A DNA stretch of 64,000 bases. Origin: Thalassospira sp. HF15 (GTDB lineage: Bacteria > Pseudomonadota > Alphaproteobacteria > Rhodospirillales > Thalassospiraceae). The notes beneath the pieces were generated by a model. That model was given only the letters and a program-made list of their open reading frames with translations. It was not told the origin of the DNA and made no database searches. Positions 11,291 through 22,706 of this stretch are shown here, one piece after another; within the stretch, counting starts at the first letter, position 1, and the number at the start of each line of letters is the position of its first letter. The stretch is from NCBI RefSeq assembly GCF_011806525.1, contig NZ_JAAVKI010000003.1, forward strand, positions 186,001 through 250,000, in the 5' to 3' direction. The position numbers and the translations under genes were made by a program.

Positions 11291-11438
11291 TCAGCCCCGA
11301 TCCGCCAAGGGCATGTATTCTCAATTAAAAAATTTCATTGATTTTGCAGTCCCGTGATAGATGTTTGGCAGATGTGTTTGCCTTGCCCTTCTGGGCAAAC
11401 CCGACATTCATCTGATCATCATAAGTCTGAAAAAAGCG

Positions 11439-12290
11439 ATGCCTGATAAAATCCGCCGTCTCAAATCATTCGAGTTTCCCCTTGCCGTTGAATGGGCTGC
11501 CAAAGAAGGCTGGAATCCTGGTCTTGCCGATGCAGAGGTGTTTTTTAACACCGATACGGACGGGTTTTGGGGCGCGTTTGACAAGCAAGGATTGGCCGCC
11601 GTGATTTCAGCGGTGCAGTACAGCTCGGATTTCGGGTTTGTCGGGTTTTATATCTGCCGCCCGGATCGGCGCGGATCGGGTCTTGGCTATCGGCTATGGC
11701 AGACGGTGCTTGAGGACAGTGTTCTCAAGACCATTGGCCTCGACGGCGTTGTTGATCAGCAGGATAACTATCGCAAGTCAGGCTTTGAATTTGCCCATCG
11801 CAATATCCGCTTTGGTGGCGTGGTCACCACGAATGTCGCAATCCCCGATGATCTGATCACGCTTGATCTGCATGACATTGCCATTGTCGATGCCTTTGAA
11901 CAGACCTGTCATCTGTTCCCTGAAAGTCGGATAAATTTCCTGCGCGGCTGGATCGGCAACGACAAACACACCGCCCTTGCCCTTAAGGGACCCATGGGTA
12001 TTCGCGGTTATGGTCTGATCCGCCCATGCATTGAAGGCCATAAGATCGGCCCGTTGTTTGCACAGAACGCGGAAGATGCGCAAACCTTGTTTGGCGCCCT
12101 TTTGCAAAGCCGTTCTGATCAGAGCAACAAGGTCTATCTGGACGTGCCCGAACCCAATCAGGCCGCAGTTGATTTGGCCAAAGGGCACGACATGGTGCAG
12201 GAGTTTGAAACTGCACGCATGTATAAAGGTCCGGCACCCAAGCTTGATCTTGATAATATTTTCGGGATTTCGTCGTTCGAACTTGGTTAG
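11439..12290 (+). CDS. GNAT family N-acetyltransferase, two-domain
   Basis: A 283-residue protein with an N-terminal GNAT acetyl-CoA-binding domain: FVGFYICRPDRRGSGLGYRL carries the R-x-x-G-x-G/A pyrophosphate loop. A second domain (about 150-283) resembles the C-terminal acetyltransferase-like domain of YitH-type proteins (GPMGIRGYGLIRPC, KIGPLFAQNAEDAQTLFGAL). The substrate is unknown. The start at 11439 (MPDKIRR) fits the domain start; upstream in-frame starts exist, and no clear ribosome binding site is seen for any. Confidence 0.85.
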   Translation: MPDKIRRLKSFEFPLAVEWAAKEGWNPGLADAEVFFNTDTDGFWGAFDKQGLAAVISAVQYSSDFGFVGFYICRPDRRGSGLGYRLWQTVLEDSVLKTIGLDGVVDQQDNYRKSGFEFAHRNIRFGGVVTTNVAIPDDLITLDLHDIAIVDAFEQTCHLFPESRINFLRGWIGNDKHTALALKGPMGIRGYGLIRPCIEGHKIGPLFAQNAEDAQTLFGALLQSRSDQSNKVYLDVPEPNQAAVDLAKGHDMVQEFETARMYKGPAPKLDLDNIFGISSFELG

Positions 12291-12768
12291 ATCGACCCGA
12301 GTTTCCTACGCAAAGCACAGAAAAATCAGAATCTGTCAGGATTCCGGTCCTGTTCGCCAACAGCCTCAGCGTGTAAAAGCAATCACAGCACCCCTATGGA
12401 TAATGACCTATTATTCTTAGGGCGGGGTTGAGCGCTTTGTGAAAGTCTGGCAACAAACATTTAATGCCAAAAGTATAGCGTCAACTAAACCAACGCCGTA
12501 ATTTTACACGTTGGTGTCCCTGTTTGCGGAACGCTTTTCGCCTTTATGCGCAGGAAGTTGTCGCAAGCATATGGAAAACCGGTAACGCAAACCCAATTTC
12601 AGGAGTGTAGTAAGCGTTTCATTTCCATCTGGTAGGTTCCCGTGCAGTCGTTCGCCCTGCATGGCTGTCAGACAACCGATAAGTTATGACCCGCCACGTG
12701 TTACCTGCCGTCATTGGGCACCTGCACGTTTCAGGAATTTGTTTTAAAGCCGGATACTAAAAACCGAC
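12291..12768. other. Long intergenic region before the motor genes
   Basis: A 478-base stretch with no supported gene. It should hold the promoter of the motA-like gene. ACCGATAA near 12675 resembles the -10 of sigma-28 flagellar promoters, but no TAAA sits 15 bases upstream, so I do not call it. No strong terminator follows the GNAT gene. Confidence 0.5.
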
Positions 12769-13542
12769 ATGGATATTGCGACACTTATTGGAATTATCGC
12801 CGGGATGGGCGTTATTGTTGGCGCCATTTTGCTGGGCGGCAGCCTTGATTCCTTTGTCGACGTGCCGTCGATCATGGTGGTGTTTGGCGGAACAGCGGCA
12901 GCAACCCTGATCAAGTTCCCCATGCGCGATGTAATCAAGTCCCTCAAGATCGGGATCGGCATTGCGTTTAAGAACCCCAAGGAAGATCCGCTTTCAATCT
13001 ATGAAAAGGCCATTGAGCTTGCCGGTATTGTCCGCAAGAACGGCCTTCTCGGCCTTGAAAGCGTCGAGATCGACAACGAAATCATGGCGCGTGGTATTCG
13101 CATGTGCGTGGATGGTCACAGCGGCGAAGTCATCCGCAGTTCGATTTCAAGCGAAGTGGAAAAATCGATCCAGAATGACGAACTTGGCGAACTGATGTTT
13201 CGGGGCATTGGCGATACTGCACCGGCCTTTGGCATGATCGGCACGCTGGTTGGTCTTGTGCAGATGCTTGCCAACCTGTCTGACCCGGATGCAATCGGCC
13301 CCGCGATGGCGATTGCCATGCTGACAACATTCTATGGTGCCGTTCTGGCCAACCTGATCGCGCTTCCTGTTGCCGACAAGCTTGCGCTTAAGGTCGACCG
13401 ACTGAAAAACACCAAACAGCTGATCATTGAATCGGTCGTGCAAATTCAGGCCAGCCAGAGCCCGATGGTCATGAAGGAAATCCTTGGTCCTTACATTCCG
13501 GGCGGTGTTCCGGCCGACGAAGAAGCCGGCGGAGGAGAATGA
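12769..13542 (+). CDS. motA: Flagellar motor stator protein MotA/PomA
   Basis: A 257-residue MotA-type stator subunit with four membrane segments: two near the N-terminus (residues 2-50) and two around 150-200. Family motifs are visible: PSIMVVFGGTAAATLI and TAPAFGMIGTLVGLVQML, the latter in the third membrane helix. The charged cytoplasmic loop between TM2 and TM3 contacts the rotor FliG. Length and sequence are closer to PomA/MotP than to enterobacterial MotA, suggesting the Na+ group or an alphaproteobacterial equivalent; ion choice is not proven. It is followed 44 bases later by its motB partner. Confidence 0.93.
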   Translation: MDIATLIGIIAGMGVIVGAILLGGSLDSFVDVPSIMVVFGGTAAATLIKFPMRDVIKSLKIGIGIAFKNPKEDPLSIYEKAIELAGIVRKNGLLGLESVEIDNEIMARGIRMCVDGHSGEVIRSSISSEVEKSIQNDELGELMFRGIGDTAPAFGMIGTLVGLVQMLANLSDPDAIGPAMAIAMLTTFYGAVLANLIALPVADKLALKVDRLKNTKQLIIESVVQIQASQSPMVMKEILGPYIPGGVPADEEAGGGE

Positions 13543-13586
13543 TTATGGTGGCGGCGCGCAAACAGGCAACAGGCTGGGCATAGTCC

Positions 13587-14519
13587 ATGGCAAAGAAACC
13601 CGCAGCAGGCGCACCGGCTTGGATGGCGACATTCGCCGATCTGATGTCGTTACTGCTTGTCCTGTTTGTATTGTTGCTGACTTTCGCCGAGATGGATGTC
13701 ATCCGCTATAAACAGATTGCCGGGTCCGTAAAGGCCGCATTCGGGTTTTCCCAGCAGGATCAGCTTGCCGGGGTGATCGAGCTTGATGGCTCAATAGTCG
13801 GCAAATCGCTTAAGGCACCAACCCCAGATACTCCGCGCGTCGTGTCTGAAATTCCGCAGGCTGACACACCAGAGGTCGAAAGCAAGGAAACCGACAGCAA
13901 GGAAGAAAAGGCCGAGGCGCTTGAAGAAACGCTGGGCAAGGTTCTGGATAACATGGGCCTTCAAGACAAAGTCGGGCTGGAACGTGTCGACGGTGAAGTC
14001 ATAGTGCGCTTTCCCAACGAACTGGCTTTTCCGTCCGGCTCATCAGGCATGACAGAGGAATTTGCGGCCATCCTTAACCGCGTTGCGCCGGTCATCAACC
14101 AGACCGAAGGCGAAATTCAGGTCGCCGGTCATACCGACAATGTTCCGGTTTCGGCGTCGTCACCCTATATATCAAACTGGGACCTGTCAGCGGCGCGTGC
14201 GACATCGGTTCTGCACTTTCTGATCGATCAGAACGGCACCGACCCGACCCGCATGGTCATTCAGGGATATGGCGACAGTCGACCACTGGCCGCCAATGAC
14301 ACACCCGAAGGGCGGGCAACCAACCGTCGGGTCGAAATTACCATTGAAATGCTAGACAGCAACTATGCGCCGGGCAGTGATGGATCAGCAGACGATGGTG
14401 AGTTCAGAGCACCATCAGAAGGTGGGGATGAGGTTGGCGACGGTATGATCGCACCAGGCGGTGGAACCGATGATGACAGAAAACGACGCACCTTCAGCAT
14501 TCCGTCTGACGGGCCCTGA
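13587..14519 (+). CDS. motB: Flagellar motor protein MotB/PomB, OmpA-like domain
   Basis: A 310-residue stator subunit. One N-terminal membrane helix (about 15-37) carries the plug and ion-binding region: WMATFADLMSLLLVLFVLLL has the conserved Asp that binds the coupling ion. A long acidic Glu/Lys linker (about 85-120) is followed by an OmpA/MotB peptidoglycan-binding domain (about 140-255; VAGHTDNVPVSA, NWDLSAARA, GYGDSRPLAANDTPEGRATN, RRVEI). The acidic, Gly/Asp-rich tail of about 50 residues is longer than usual. It forms an A4B2-type stator with the preceding gene product. Confidence 0.93.
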   Translation: MAKKPAAGAPAWMATFADLMSLLLVLFVLLLTFAEMDVIRYKQIAGSVKAAFGFSQQDQLAGVIELDGSIVGKSLKAPTPDTPRVVSEIPQADTPEVESKETDSKEEKAEALEETLGKVLDNMGLQDKVGLERVDGEVIVRFPNELAFPSGSSGMTEEFAAILNRVAPVINQTEGEIQVAGHTDNVPVSASSPYISNWDLSAARATSVLHFLIDQNGTDPTRMVIQGYGDSRPLAANDTPEGRATNRRVEITIEMLDSNYAPGSDGSADDGEFRAPSEGGDEVGDGMIAPGGGTDDDRKRRTFSIPSDGP

Positions 14520-14542
14520 CGGATAGCCGTCCAAAGGGCCCG
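14510..14542 (+). other. RNA hairpin over the motB stop codon
   Basis: CGGGCCC (14510-14516) pairs with GGGCCCG (14536-14542), with an inner TGACGG/CCGTC-like pairing, around the TGA stop. There is no T run, so it is not a normal terminator; it may influence expression of the downstream gene. Confidence 0.4.
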
Positions 14543-14581
14543 ACTGACAAGAACCTTTGAGCAAAGGGAACACCGCGCATC

Positions 14582-15990
<1,409 letters not shown>

Positions 15991-15994
<4 letters not shown>

Positions 15995-16506
15995 TCCGGT
16001 TCCCGGACCATATGCAGGCTGGGGAAACTGAAATCCGGGGCAAAGGGGGCGGCAAAATCGCCGATCACCCGAAAGCCGCAGGATTCATAAAACCGTCTCG
16101 CCGTAAGCGTGGAATAGCATTCAAAGCGGGTTACGTTTCCTGCTGCCTTGGCATCCTTTACACAGCGATCAAACAGCATGCTGGCAATGCCTTTGCGGGC
16201 ATGAGCCGGATCAACCGCGAAATGCCGAACATGGGCAAGACCGCTTTGAACATCCCCAGCTGTGCTGCCCGGTCGCACCGCGGTCCAGCCGCCGGCGCCC
16301 ACAATGTCACCGGCCTCGGATTTGGCAATATAGTAGGTACCTGAATTCAGCAGATCGGGTTTTGCAAAGGTCAGAAACGGCATGGCGCGCGCAAGAATTT
16401 CGGGCGCATAGTCATTGGCAAGAAATGTCGAATAGGACCGCGCAAACAACGCACTGACAGCGGCTGCGTCATCAAGTGTTGCAACATCAATCGTGATTTC
16501 TGCCAT
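15991..16506 (-). CDS. GNAT family N-acetyltransferase
   Basis: A 171-residue single-domain GNAT enzyme. The acetyl-CoA loop is visible in HFAVDPAHARKGIASMLFDRC, and the C-terminal ARRFYESCGFRVIGDF is typical of the fold. Substrate unknown. It starts 8 bases after mutL and is probably the last gene of that operon. Its stop codon overlaps the convergent stop of the pentapeptide protein within a shared TTAA. Confidence 0.88.
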
Positions 16507-16514
16507 CTGGTTTC

Positions 16515-18470
16515 CTATCTGCGGCCAAACATCTTTTCGATGTCATTTAGCTTCAGTTCGACATAGGTCGGACGGCCATGGTTACATTGCCCGGAATGCG
16601 GGGTGGCTTCCATCTGGCGCAAAAGCGCATTCATTTCATCAGCATTAAGCTTGCGCCCTGATCGCACCGAACCATGACACGCCATGGTGGCGCAGACATA
16701 CATCAGGCGATCCTTCAATGCCATGCCCTGCCCCAGTTCGGCGATCTCATCGGCCATGTCGCGCACCAGTGCACCAACATCGACCTTGCCCAACAAGGCG
16801 GGCACTTCGCGGACCACAATGGCACCGGGACCGAACGGCTCGATCACCAGACCAAGCTCGGCAAATTCTTCGGCCCGATCGCCAATACGATCAGCCGATG
16901 CTTCATCAAGCTCGACCACTTCGGGCAGTAACAAGCCCTGTCGCTTCACACCGTTTTCGGCCAGATCGGCCTTCATGCGTTCATAGACAATGCGTTCATG
17001 GGCAGCGTGCTGATCGACAATCACCAACCCATCACGGGTCTGGGCGATGATGTAGTTGGCATGCACCTGACCGCGCGCCGCACCCAGCGGATGATCAACA
17101 AACTTGCCTTCATCGGCGATGTTATCAATCCGTGCTGATGGCGCGGCTGCGTCATAGCCGCCCGACAGGGCTGCTGCGGCAGCCGCAGCAAAGCCACCGC
17201 CCGCCATGTTAGCGCTGTCATCCGTGCCGCCGAACTCGCGCCCGCGATCAAACAGACCGCCATATCCTGTCTGCGGATCGCCTGGTGCCTGTGCCGCATA
17301 GTTGCGTTCAACAGCCGAATGGCTTGGAACATTTGGCTGATACTGGCCGATGTTAAATCCGCTTCCACCACCGGTACGGTTACTGCCACCATACGGAAGT
17401 GAGGGTCCCTCACCTTCGCGGCGAACAGCCCCCAGCGCCATATCGGCCACCGTGGTTGAGGCACGATGCCCCGCCCCGGCCAGCGCATGTTTGAGCGCGC
17501 CAACAATCAGCCCGCGCACCAGTCCCGGATCGCGGAACCGGACCTCGGTCTTGCCGGGATGGACGTTGACATCGACATCACGCGGGGTGAGTTCAAAGAA
17601 AAGCGCCAACAACGGATGGCGATCACGTGCCAGAAAATCCTGATAGGCCCCACGTACGGCCCCCTGCAGCAGCCGGTCCTTGACCGGGCGGCCATTGACA
17701 AACATGAACTGCATCTGGGCGTTGCCACGGTTCAAGGTCGGCACACCGGCATAGCCGGTCAGGCGGATGCCTTCACGCTCTGCCTCGATCTGAAGGGCAT
17801 TGTCCTGAAATTCGCGGCCCATGACAGCACCCAACCGTTTGAGGCGGGCGTCAAACAGATCGCCCTCGCAGGCCGGGTAATTCAGGATCGTTTTGTTGTT
17901 ATCGCCACTCAGCGTAAAGCCGACATCAGGCCGCGCCATGGCCAATCGGTCCATGATTTCACGCGCATACATCTGTTCGGTCCGCGCGGTTTTAAGGAAC
18001 TTCAGGCGTGCCGGCGTGGCATAGAAAAGGTCACGCACCTCAACCCGTGTGCCATAGGGATGGGCGGCTGGTTCGGGTTCGCCCTTGGCCCCGCCTTCAA
18101 CCGCCAGCGTCCAGGCGTTTTCAGAGCCCCGCACCCGGCTGGTCAGACGCATGCGCGAGACCGATCCGATAGATGGCAGGGCTTCGCCGCGAAAGCCCAT
18201 GAAACCGATATTGAACAGATCATCATCAGGCAGTTTCGAGGTCGCGTGGCGTTCGACCGCAAGCCCGAGTTCTTCGGGCGTCATGCCCTTGCCGTCATCG
18301 GTGACCGACAACAGTGTCCGCCCGCCATCGCGCAGATTGACGTCCACCTTGGTCGCCCCGGCATCAAGGGCATTTTCCACCAGTTCCTTTAGCGCAGCCG
18401 CAGGCCGTTCGACGACCTCACCGGCGGCAATCTGGTTGATCAGGTTCTGTGGCAGGACGCGCAGGGTCAT
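16515..18470 (-). CDS. mutL: DNA mismatch repair protein MutL
   Basis: MutL, 651 residues, couples mismatch recognition by MutS to strand removal. The GHKL ATPase N-terminus has [38 protein letters not shown] and [10 protein letters not shown]. The transducer domain follows to about residue 330, then a Gly/Ala-rich linker (about 345-450) and a C-terminal dimerisation domain with [12 protein letters not shown] and the zinc/endonuclease-site-like [11 protein letters not shown]. The canonical endonuclease DQHA(x)2E(x)4E motif reads [13 protein letters not shown] here, so nicking activity is plausible, as in most alphaproteobacteria. Confidence 0.96.
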   Translation of the reverse strand: MTLRVLPQNLINQIAAGEVVERPAAALKELVENALDAGATKVDVNLRDGGRTLLSVTDDGKGMTPEELGLAVERHATSKLPDDDLFNIGFMGFRGEALPSIGSVSRMRLTSRVRGSENAWTLAVEGGAKGEPEPAAHPYGTRVEVRDLFYATPARLKFLKTARTEQMYAREIMDRLAMARPDVGFTLSGDNNKTILNYPACEGDLFDARLKRLGAVMGREFQDNALQIEAEREGIRLTGYAGVPTLNRGNAQMQFMFVNGRPVKDRLLQGAVRGAYQDFLARDRHPLLALFFELTPRDVDVNVHPGKTEVRFRDPGLVRGLIVGALKHALAGAGHRASTTVADMALGAVRREGEGPSLPYGGSNRTGGGSGFNIGQYQPNVPSHSAVERNYAAQAPGDPQTGYGGLFDRGREFGGTDDSANMAGGGFAAAAAAALSGGYDAAAPSARIDNIADEGKFVDHPLGAARGQVHANYIIAQTRDGLVIVDQHAAHERIVYERMKADLAENGVKRQGLLLPEVVELDEASADRIGDRAEEFAELGLVIEPFGPGAIVVREVPALLGKVDVGALVRDMADEIAELGQGMALKDRLMYVCATMACHGSVRSGRKLNADEMNALLRQMEATPHSGQCNHGRPTYVELKLNDIEKMFGRR

Positions 18471-18588
18471 GAAGGCGGTGCTCGTAATGTTCGGATTATT
18501 ATCTTGGTTGAGATGAACCTATCAAAGCACAAAGCGCGGCGAAATCCCTTTCACCGCGCTTTACAGCTTTTCAGGTTTAAACCTGCGA

Positions 18589-19920
18589 TCAGAAGGCCAA
18601 TTCACCTTGGGGCTTGCCCACCACGGTAACCGTGACATTGGCCGGGTCCATCAGATTGGCAGCCACCCGGTTGACGTCATCAAGGGTGACGGCATTGACC
18701 ATGTCATTGCGGCGATCGAGGAAATCCATGCCAAGGTCTTCCTTTTGCATGCCAACCAGCATGCCTGAAAGGTTCCCAAGGCTGGTGAAGCGCAGTGGGA
18801 AGGCGCCGGTGAGGTAGGCCTTGGCATTCTGAAGTTCTTCCTGATCTATGCCATCCTGCTTCATCTTGGACCATTCCGCGCTGATCAGCGACAGGCTCTG
18901 ACCAATCGCGTCATTGCGCGTAGCAACCCCGCCCATCATCATTTCGGCATGATCAAGATCGGCAAGGTAGCTATAGACGCCGTAAGCCAGCCCGCGCTTT
19001 TCACGGACTTCCTCGGTCAGGCGTGAAGAGAAACCGCCACCGCCGAGGATGTAGTTCATCACATAGGCGGCATAGAAATCCGGGTCATGGCGTTTGATGC
19101 CTTTCTGCCCCCAGATCGCCTGACTTTGCGGAATGTCCTGTTCGATGATTTCGATATCGCCAAACTTTGGCGTGATATCGGCAACTTCGGGCAGATCGCT
19201 TTGATCTGGAAGCGTGCCAAAGGCCTCATCAAGCAAAGGACCAAGTTCGTCGGCTGTAATGTCACCGGCAACGCCGACAATCAGATTGTCCTTGGCAAAG
19301 GCCCGGCGCACGAAACCGCGAAAGTCATTGGCATTGAGCCCGGCAACCGTTTCAAGTGTACCTGACGGCGGGCGACCATAGGGATGATCGCCAAAGATCG
19401 CACCAAAGAAAGTGCGGCTGGCGATATCGCGGGGATTGTTTTCCGCTTGTTTCAGGCCCGAGACGATCTGGGCACGAATGCGTTCAACCGCCGCGTCATC
19501 AAAACGCGGCTCAGACAAAGCAAGGCGCAACAGATCAATCGCGGTGTCGCGTTCACGCGTCAAAGTGGTGAGGGAACCAGAAAAATCATCGCGGCCAGCA
19601 TCAAAGGACAGGCTGATGGAACGATTTTCCATCTCACCGCGGAAGGTCTGGCTGTCCATCGCGCCAGCCCCTTCGTCAATCAGGCCCGACACCATATTGG
19701 CAAGGCCAAGCTTGCCTTCCGGGTCGGTCGCAGCCCCGGCACCGGTAAAGGCGATATCCATGGTCATGAGCGGGTTCATGTGATCTTCGATCAGCCAGGC
19801 CCGAATGCCGCCATCCGAAATCACTTCCTGAACTTCAACTGCCTTGGCCTGTTGCGCGAAACCAAAACCCAGTGTCGAAGCAAAGGCCACACCGGCAATC
19901 TGTTTAAAGAGCTTGTTCAT
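18589..19920 (-). CDS. M16 peptidase homologue, non-catalytic subunit type
   Basis: A 443-residue protein with a signal peptide (FKQIAGVAFASTLGFGFAQQAKA) and two M16 domains. The zinc motif HxxEH is absent: the equivalent region reads GLANMVSGLIDEG. The C-terminal domain keeps the Arg/Tyr pair region (VREKRGLAYGVYSYL) used by M16B partner subunits for substrate binding. Together with the adjacent catalytic gene it probably forms a heterodimeric periplasmic peptidase like mitochondrial MPP or the bacterial M16B pairs. The start at 19920 lies one base past the TGA stop of the upstream gene, so translation is coupled. Confidence 0.9.
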   Translation of the reverse strand: MNKLFKQIAGVAFASTLGFGFAQQAKAVEVQEVISDGGIRAWLIEDHMNPLMTMDIAFTGAGAATDPEGKLGLANMVSGLIDEGAGAMDSQTFRGEMENRSISLSFDAGRDDFSGSLTTLTRERDTAIDLLRLALSEPRFDDAAVERIRAQIVSGLKQAENNPRDIASRTFFGAIFGDHPYGRPPSGTLETVAGLNANDFRGFVRRAFAKDNLIVGVAGDITADELGPLLDEAFGTLPDQSDLPEVADITPKFGDIEIIEQDIPQSQAIWGQKGIKRHDPDFYAAYVMNYILGGGGFSSRLTEEVREKRGLAYGVYSYLADLDHAEMMMGGVATRNDAIGQSLSLISAEWSKMKQDGIDQEELQNAKAYLTGAFPLRFTSLGNLSGMLVGMQKEDLGMDFLDRRNDMVNAVTLDDVNRVAANLMDPANVTVTVVGKPQGELAF

Positions 19921-19921
19921 A

Positions 19922-21346
19922 TCAGTGCACTCCTTCGCCAGACGTGATCGGAAGGGCCGCACCCGCCCCAGTGACCGGACCACCTTCGGGCGGCATCAGC
20001 CAGCCAGTGACAGACTTCTTGTCATTAAAGACTCGTTTGGCAGCGTCATTGACCTGATCCACCGTCACGGCAGAAATCCGGTCCGGCCAGCTTTCGACCT
20101 GATCAACGGTCAAACCGACCGCCAGCGACTGACCAAGAACGCGCGCCCCGGCCGAGAGCGAATCACGGGCAAAGACCGCACTATCAAGCAGCTTTTGCTT
20201 GGCACGGTCGAGTTCATCCTGGGTGATACCACCGGCAAGAAGCTTGGCGATTTCGCCGTCAATCGCCTGTTCAAGATCGGCAAGATCAACATCGCCGCGC
20301 GGCACGCCATACACCCCGAATGTCGCCAGATCGACAGCGACCGGATTATAGAATGTGCCAACGCTTGAGGCGATTTTCTGATCAACGACAAGCGATTTGA
20401 AGAAGCGGCTGGTTGTTCCTGATCCAATGATTTCGCTCAGCACATCAAGGGGTGCCGCATCATTATTGTCATCGGTGTTGTACGATGGGGCAAGATAATA
20501 GCGCGACCAGGACGCCTGACCGACCTGCGGGTCGCGCATGGTTACTTTGCGCGGGGCATGTTGAACCGGTTCCTGAACACGGTTGCGGGTCATGTCCTTA
20601 CCACGCGGAATGACGCCATAGTATTTCTTGGCCATCGGCAGCAGCTCATCCATCGTGATGTCGCCTGCGACAACCAGAATGGCGTTATTGGGCGCATACC
20701 AGTCGTGATAAAATTCAAGCGCGTCTTCGGTGGAAAGCTTTTCCATTTCGTTTCGCCACCCGATGATCGAACGACCATAAGGGTGCGCCATATACAGACT
20801 TGCACGCATCTGTTCACCCAGAAGCGCGCCCGGATTGTTATCAAGGCGCGAACGGCGTTCTTCAATAATCACGTCGCGTTCCGGCAGAACCACATCATCC
20901 GAAAGCTTCAGATTTCTCATGCGGTCGGCTTCCATCTTCATGACCAGATCAAGCCGGTCACGGGCGATATTCTGAAAGTATCCGGTATAATCCCAACTGG
21001 TAAACGCGTTGTCATTGCCGCCATTACGCGCTACGATTTTTGAAAAATCGCCCGGCGCAATATCATCGGTTCCCTTGAACATCAGATGTTCAAGGAAATG
21101 CGCGATGCCCGACACACCGCGCGGTTCATCAGCCGACCCGACCTTGTACCAGACCATATGGGTCACAACCGGTGCACGATGATTTTCCACCAGCACGACC
21201 TGCATCCCGTTATCAAGGGTTGCGGTTTGCGGATTGAATACCGCCGCAAGTGACAAACCCGGCACAAGTGCCAGGGTAAGTGCGGCCAACAAGATCGCAG
21301 ACAAGAAGCCGCGCGTCTTGGATCGGAAAGTTTCAGGAATTGTCAT
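19922..21346 (-). CDS. M16 family zinc peptidase, catalytic subunit
   Basis: A 474-residue exported peptidase. The signal sequence is FLSAILLAALTLALVPGLSLA. The inverted zinc motif HxxEH is present as HFLEH, followed about 75 residues later by the third ligand region VIIEERRSRLDNNP. The second M16 domain keeps family motifs. It likely degrades short peptides in the periplasm with the product of the next gene. The start at 21346 (MTIPETF) gives a normal signal peptide; longer in-frame starts would add 30 residues. Confidence 0.93.
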   Translation of the reverse strand: MTIPETFRSKTRGFLSAILLAALTLALVPGLSLAAVFNPQTATLDNGMQVVLVENHRAPVVTHMVWYKVGSADEPRGVSGIAHFLEHLMFKGTDDIAPGDFSKIVARNGGNDNAFTSWDYTGYFQNIARDRLDLVMKMEADRMRNLKLSDDVVLPERDVIIEERRSRLDNNPGALLGEQMRASLYMAHPYGRSIIGWRNEMEKLSTEDALEFYHDWYAPNNAILVVAGDITMDELLPMAKKYYGVIPRGKDMTRNRVQEPVQHAPRKVTMRDPQVGQASWSRYYLAPSYNTDDNNDAAPLDVLSEIIGSGTTSRFFKSLVVDQKIASSVGTFYNPVAVDLATFGVYGVPRGDVDLADLEQAIDGEIAKLLAGGITQDELDRAKQKLLDSAVFARDSLSAGARVLGQSLAVGLTVDQVESWPDRISAVTVDQVNDAAKRVFNDKKSVTGWLMPPEGGPVTGAGAALPITSGEGVH

Positions 21347-21461
21347 TGTGGCGTCCCATTCCAATTCAGGTATGGTTGTGCAAAGAGGGGATGAATGCGG
21401 CGGGTGCAGAACAGGGCGACCGCATTCAACAGACATTTCTTAAGAACCGAATATGACAGAA

Positions 21462-21488
21462 CAAGGGCGCGAAACCATCGCGCCCTTG
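21462..21488 (-). terminator. Hairpin between the lipoprotein gene and the M16 genes
   Basis: A perfect 11-bp stem CAAGGGCGCGA/TCGCGCCCTTG with a 5-base loop. On the minus strand it is followed by TTCTGTCATATTC, a weak U tract. It may partly terminate the ileS-lspA transcript. Confidence 0.6.
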
Positions 21489-21536
21489 CCCTAATTCATC
21501 AAATTGTCGTGTGGTCGCAAGACCAAGCCGCCCAGC

Positions 21537-22118
21537 TTAGAAGATATCTTCCAGCCAGCCTTTTTGTTTGCGTTCGATCACAGGGGTGTCCGCACCACCG
21601 GAAACATTGTCACCCAAGGCCTGCTGGTCGCGGATACGTTTGGCTTCTGCGGCCGGGTCAACCACGGATCCGAATTCCGGCTTTTCCTGCCAGAACAGAA
21701 GATCATCAACCACACCTTCGCTTTCGGAAATGAAGATCGAGGTTTCACGGTCCACCGTGTTGCGGATGTCGGGATCGGCATATTGCGCGCCGGATGCCGA
21801 CAGAAGGGCAACCTGACCTTTGCTGCGGGTACCCTCGGTAATATCACGCTTTACGGCGTTGGGATCATCACCGACCAGAATACGGCGTGCCTGATCGGTG
21901 GTTGAACCAGTCTGCGGGCGCGGTGCGCCAGGATCCGGGACACGCAGGGTAAAATCCGGCGGCAGGCTTAGCGGTGCACGCGAGACAACCTGAAATTCGT
22001 CCGGAGACTGTTTGTTCAGGCCAAAGGTTTCGCGTGTTGATTCACAACCGGAAACGCCAAGCGCAAGTCCGCCCAGCAATGCAATTTTGAAAATTTGTGT
22101 CGTCAGTTTCCGGGCCAT
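21537..22118 (-). CDS. DUF3035-like lipoprotein
   Basis: A 193-residue predicted outer-membrane or periplasmic lipoprotein. The lipobox LGVSGC puts the lipidated cysteine at residue 25, and the mature part starts CESTRETFGLNKQSPDEFQV. The region VVSRAPLSLPPDF and a Pro-rich segment match my memory of DUF3035 proteins, which sit next to lspA in many alphaproteobacteria. The start at 22118 removes 18 upstream residues that are not signal-like. It lies 53 bases after lspA, the enzyme needed to mature it. Function unknown; an envelope-assembly role has been suggested for such proteins. Confidence 0.8.
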   Translation of the reverse strand: MARKLTTQIFKIALLGGLALGVSGCESTRETFGLNKQSPDEFQVVSRAPLSLPPDFTLRVPDPGAPRPQTGSTTDQARRILVGDDPNAVKRDITEGTRSKGQVALLSASGAQYADPDIRNTVDRETSIFISESEGVVDDLLFWQEKPEFGSVVDPAAEAKRIRDQQALGDNVSGGADTPVIERKQKGWLEDIF

Positions 22119-22171
22119 TTGCGCCTCATTAAAACGTCTAGACCGGGCCTTGCCAGCCCAGTGAAAATTCA

Positions 22172-22642
22172 TCAGCTAGATTTTTTACCGCCAAAAAGGG
22201 AATCGATCAACAGTAGCGCCGCACCAACCGTGATTGCGCTATCGGCAATATTGAAAACCGGCCAGTGATATCCTGCAACATGCAGATCGATGAAGTCAGT
22301 CACAGCCCCGTGGCGCAAACGGTCCACCAGATTGCCAATCGCCCCACCAATGATCATTGCCAAAGCAAAGCGCAGCATGGAATCGCGCGTGCGTCCCATC
22401 CAGATACCAAAGCCGATTGTGATCGCCGCGGTGACGGCAATCATCACCCAGGGCGCCTGCCCCTGAAACAGGCCAAACGAAACGCCCGGGTTCCAGGCCA
22501 ACACAAAGTTCATGAATGGCGTGACTTCAATCACGCGAAACGGGTTTGAAAGACCATCAATGGCCAGCGCCTTGGTCCACTGGTCGACACCAAACACGAT
22601 TGCAATGACGATCAGACCAAACACAAAGGCACGATGTTTCAT
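22172..22642 (-). CDS. lspA: Lipoprotein signal peptidase II
   Basis: LspA, 156 residues, cleaves the signal peptide of lipidated prolipoproteins at the inner membrane. Four membrane helices are visible. The two catalytic aspartates are in GAIGNLVDRLRHG and FNIADSAITVG. The ATG at 22642 (MKHRAFVFG) is chosen; a longer frame would run into the ileS end. Gene order ileS-lspA is highly conserved. Confidence 0.96.
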   Translation of the reverse strand: MKHRAFVFGLIVIAIVFGVDQWTKALAIDGLSNPFRVIEVTPFMNFVLAWNPGVSFGLFQGQAPWVMIAVTAAITIGFGIWMGRTRDSMLRFALAMIIGGAIGNLVDRLRHGAVTDFIDLHVAGYHWPVFNIADSAITVGAALLLIDSLFGGKKSS

Positions 22643-22670
22643 CAACACTCTTTCTGACTTGCCGGGATGC

Positions 22671-22690
22671 GCCCTGCGATGTCGCAGGGC
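22671..22690 (-). other. Hairpin between ileS and lspA
   Basis: GCCCTGCGA and TCGCAGGGC form a perfect 9-bp stem with a 2-base loop, without a T run. It is 17 bases after the ileS stop, and may mark an RNA processing or stabilising element rather than a terminator. Confidence 0.45.
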
Positions 22691-22706
22691 GTCCCATTTG
22701 CCGACC

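Noticed and set aside
12668-12682. Sigma-28-like -10 (ACCGATAA) before motA
   Set aside because: No TAAA element at the required spacing upstream.
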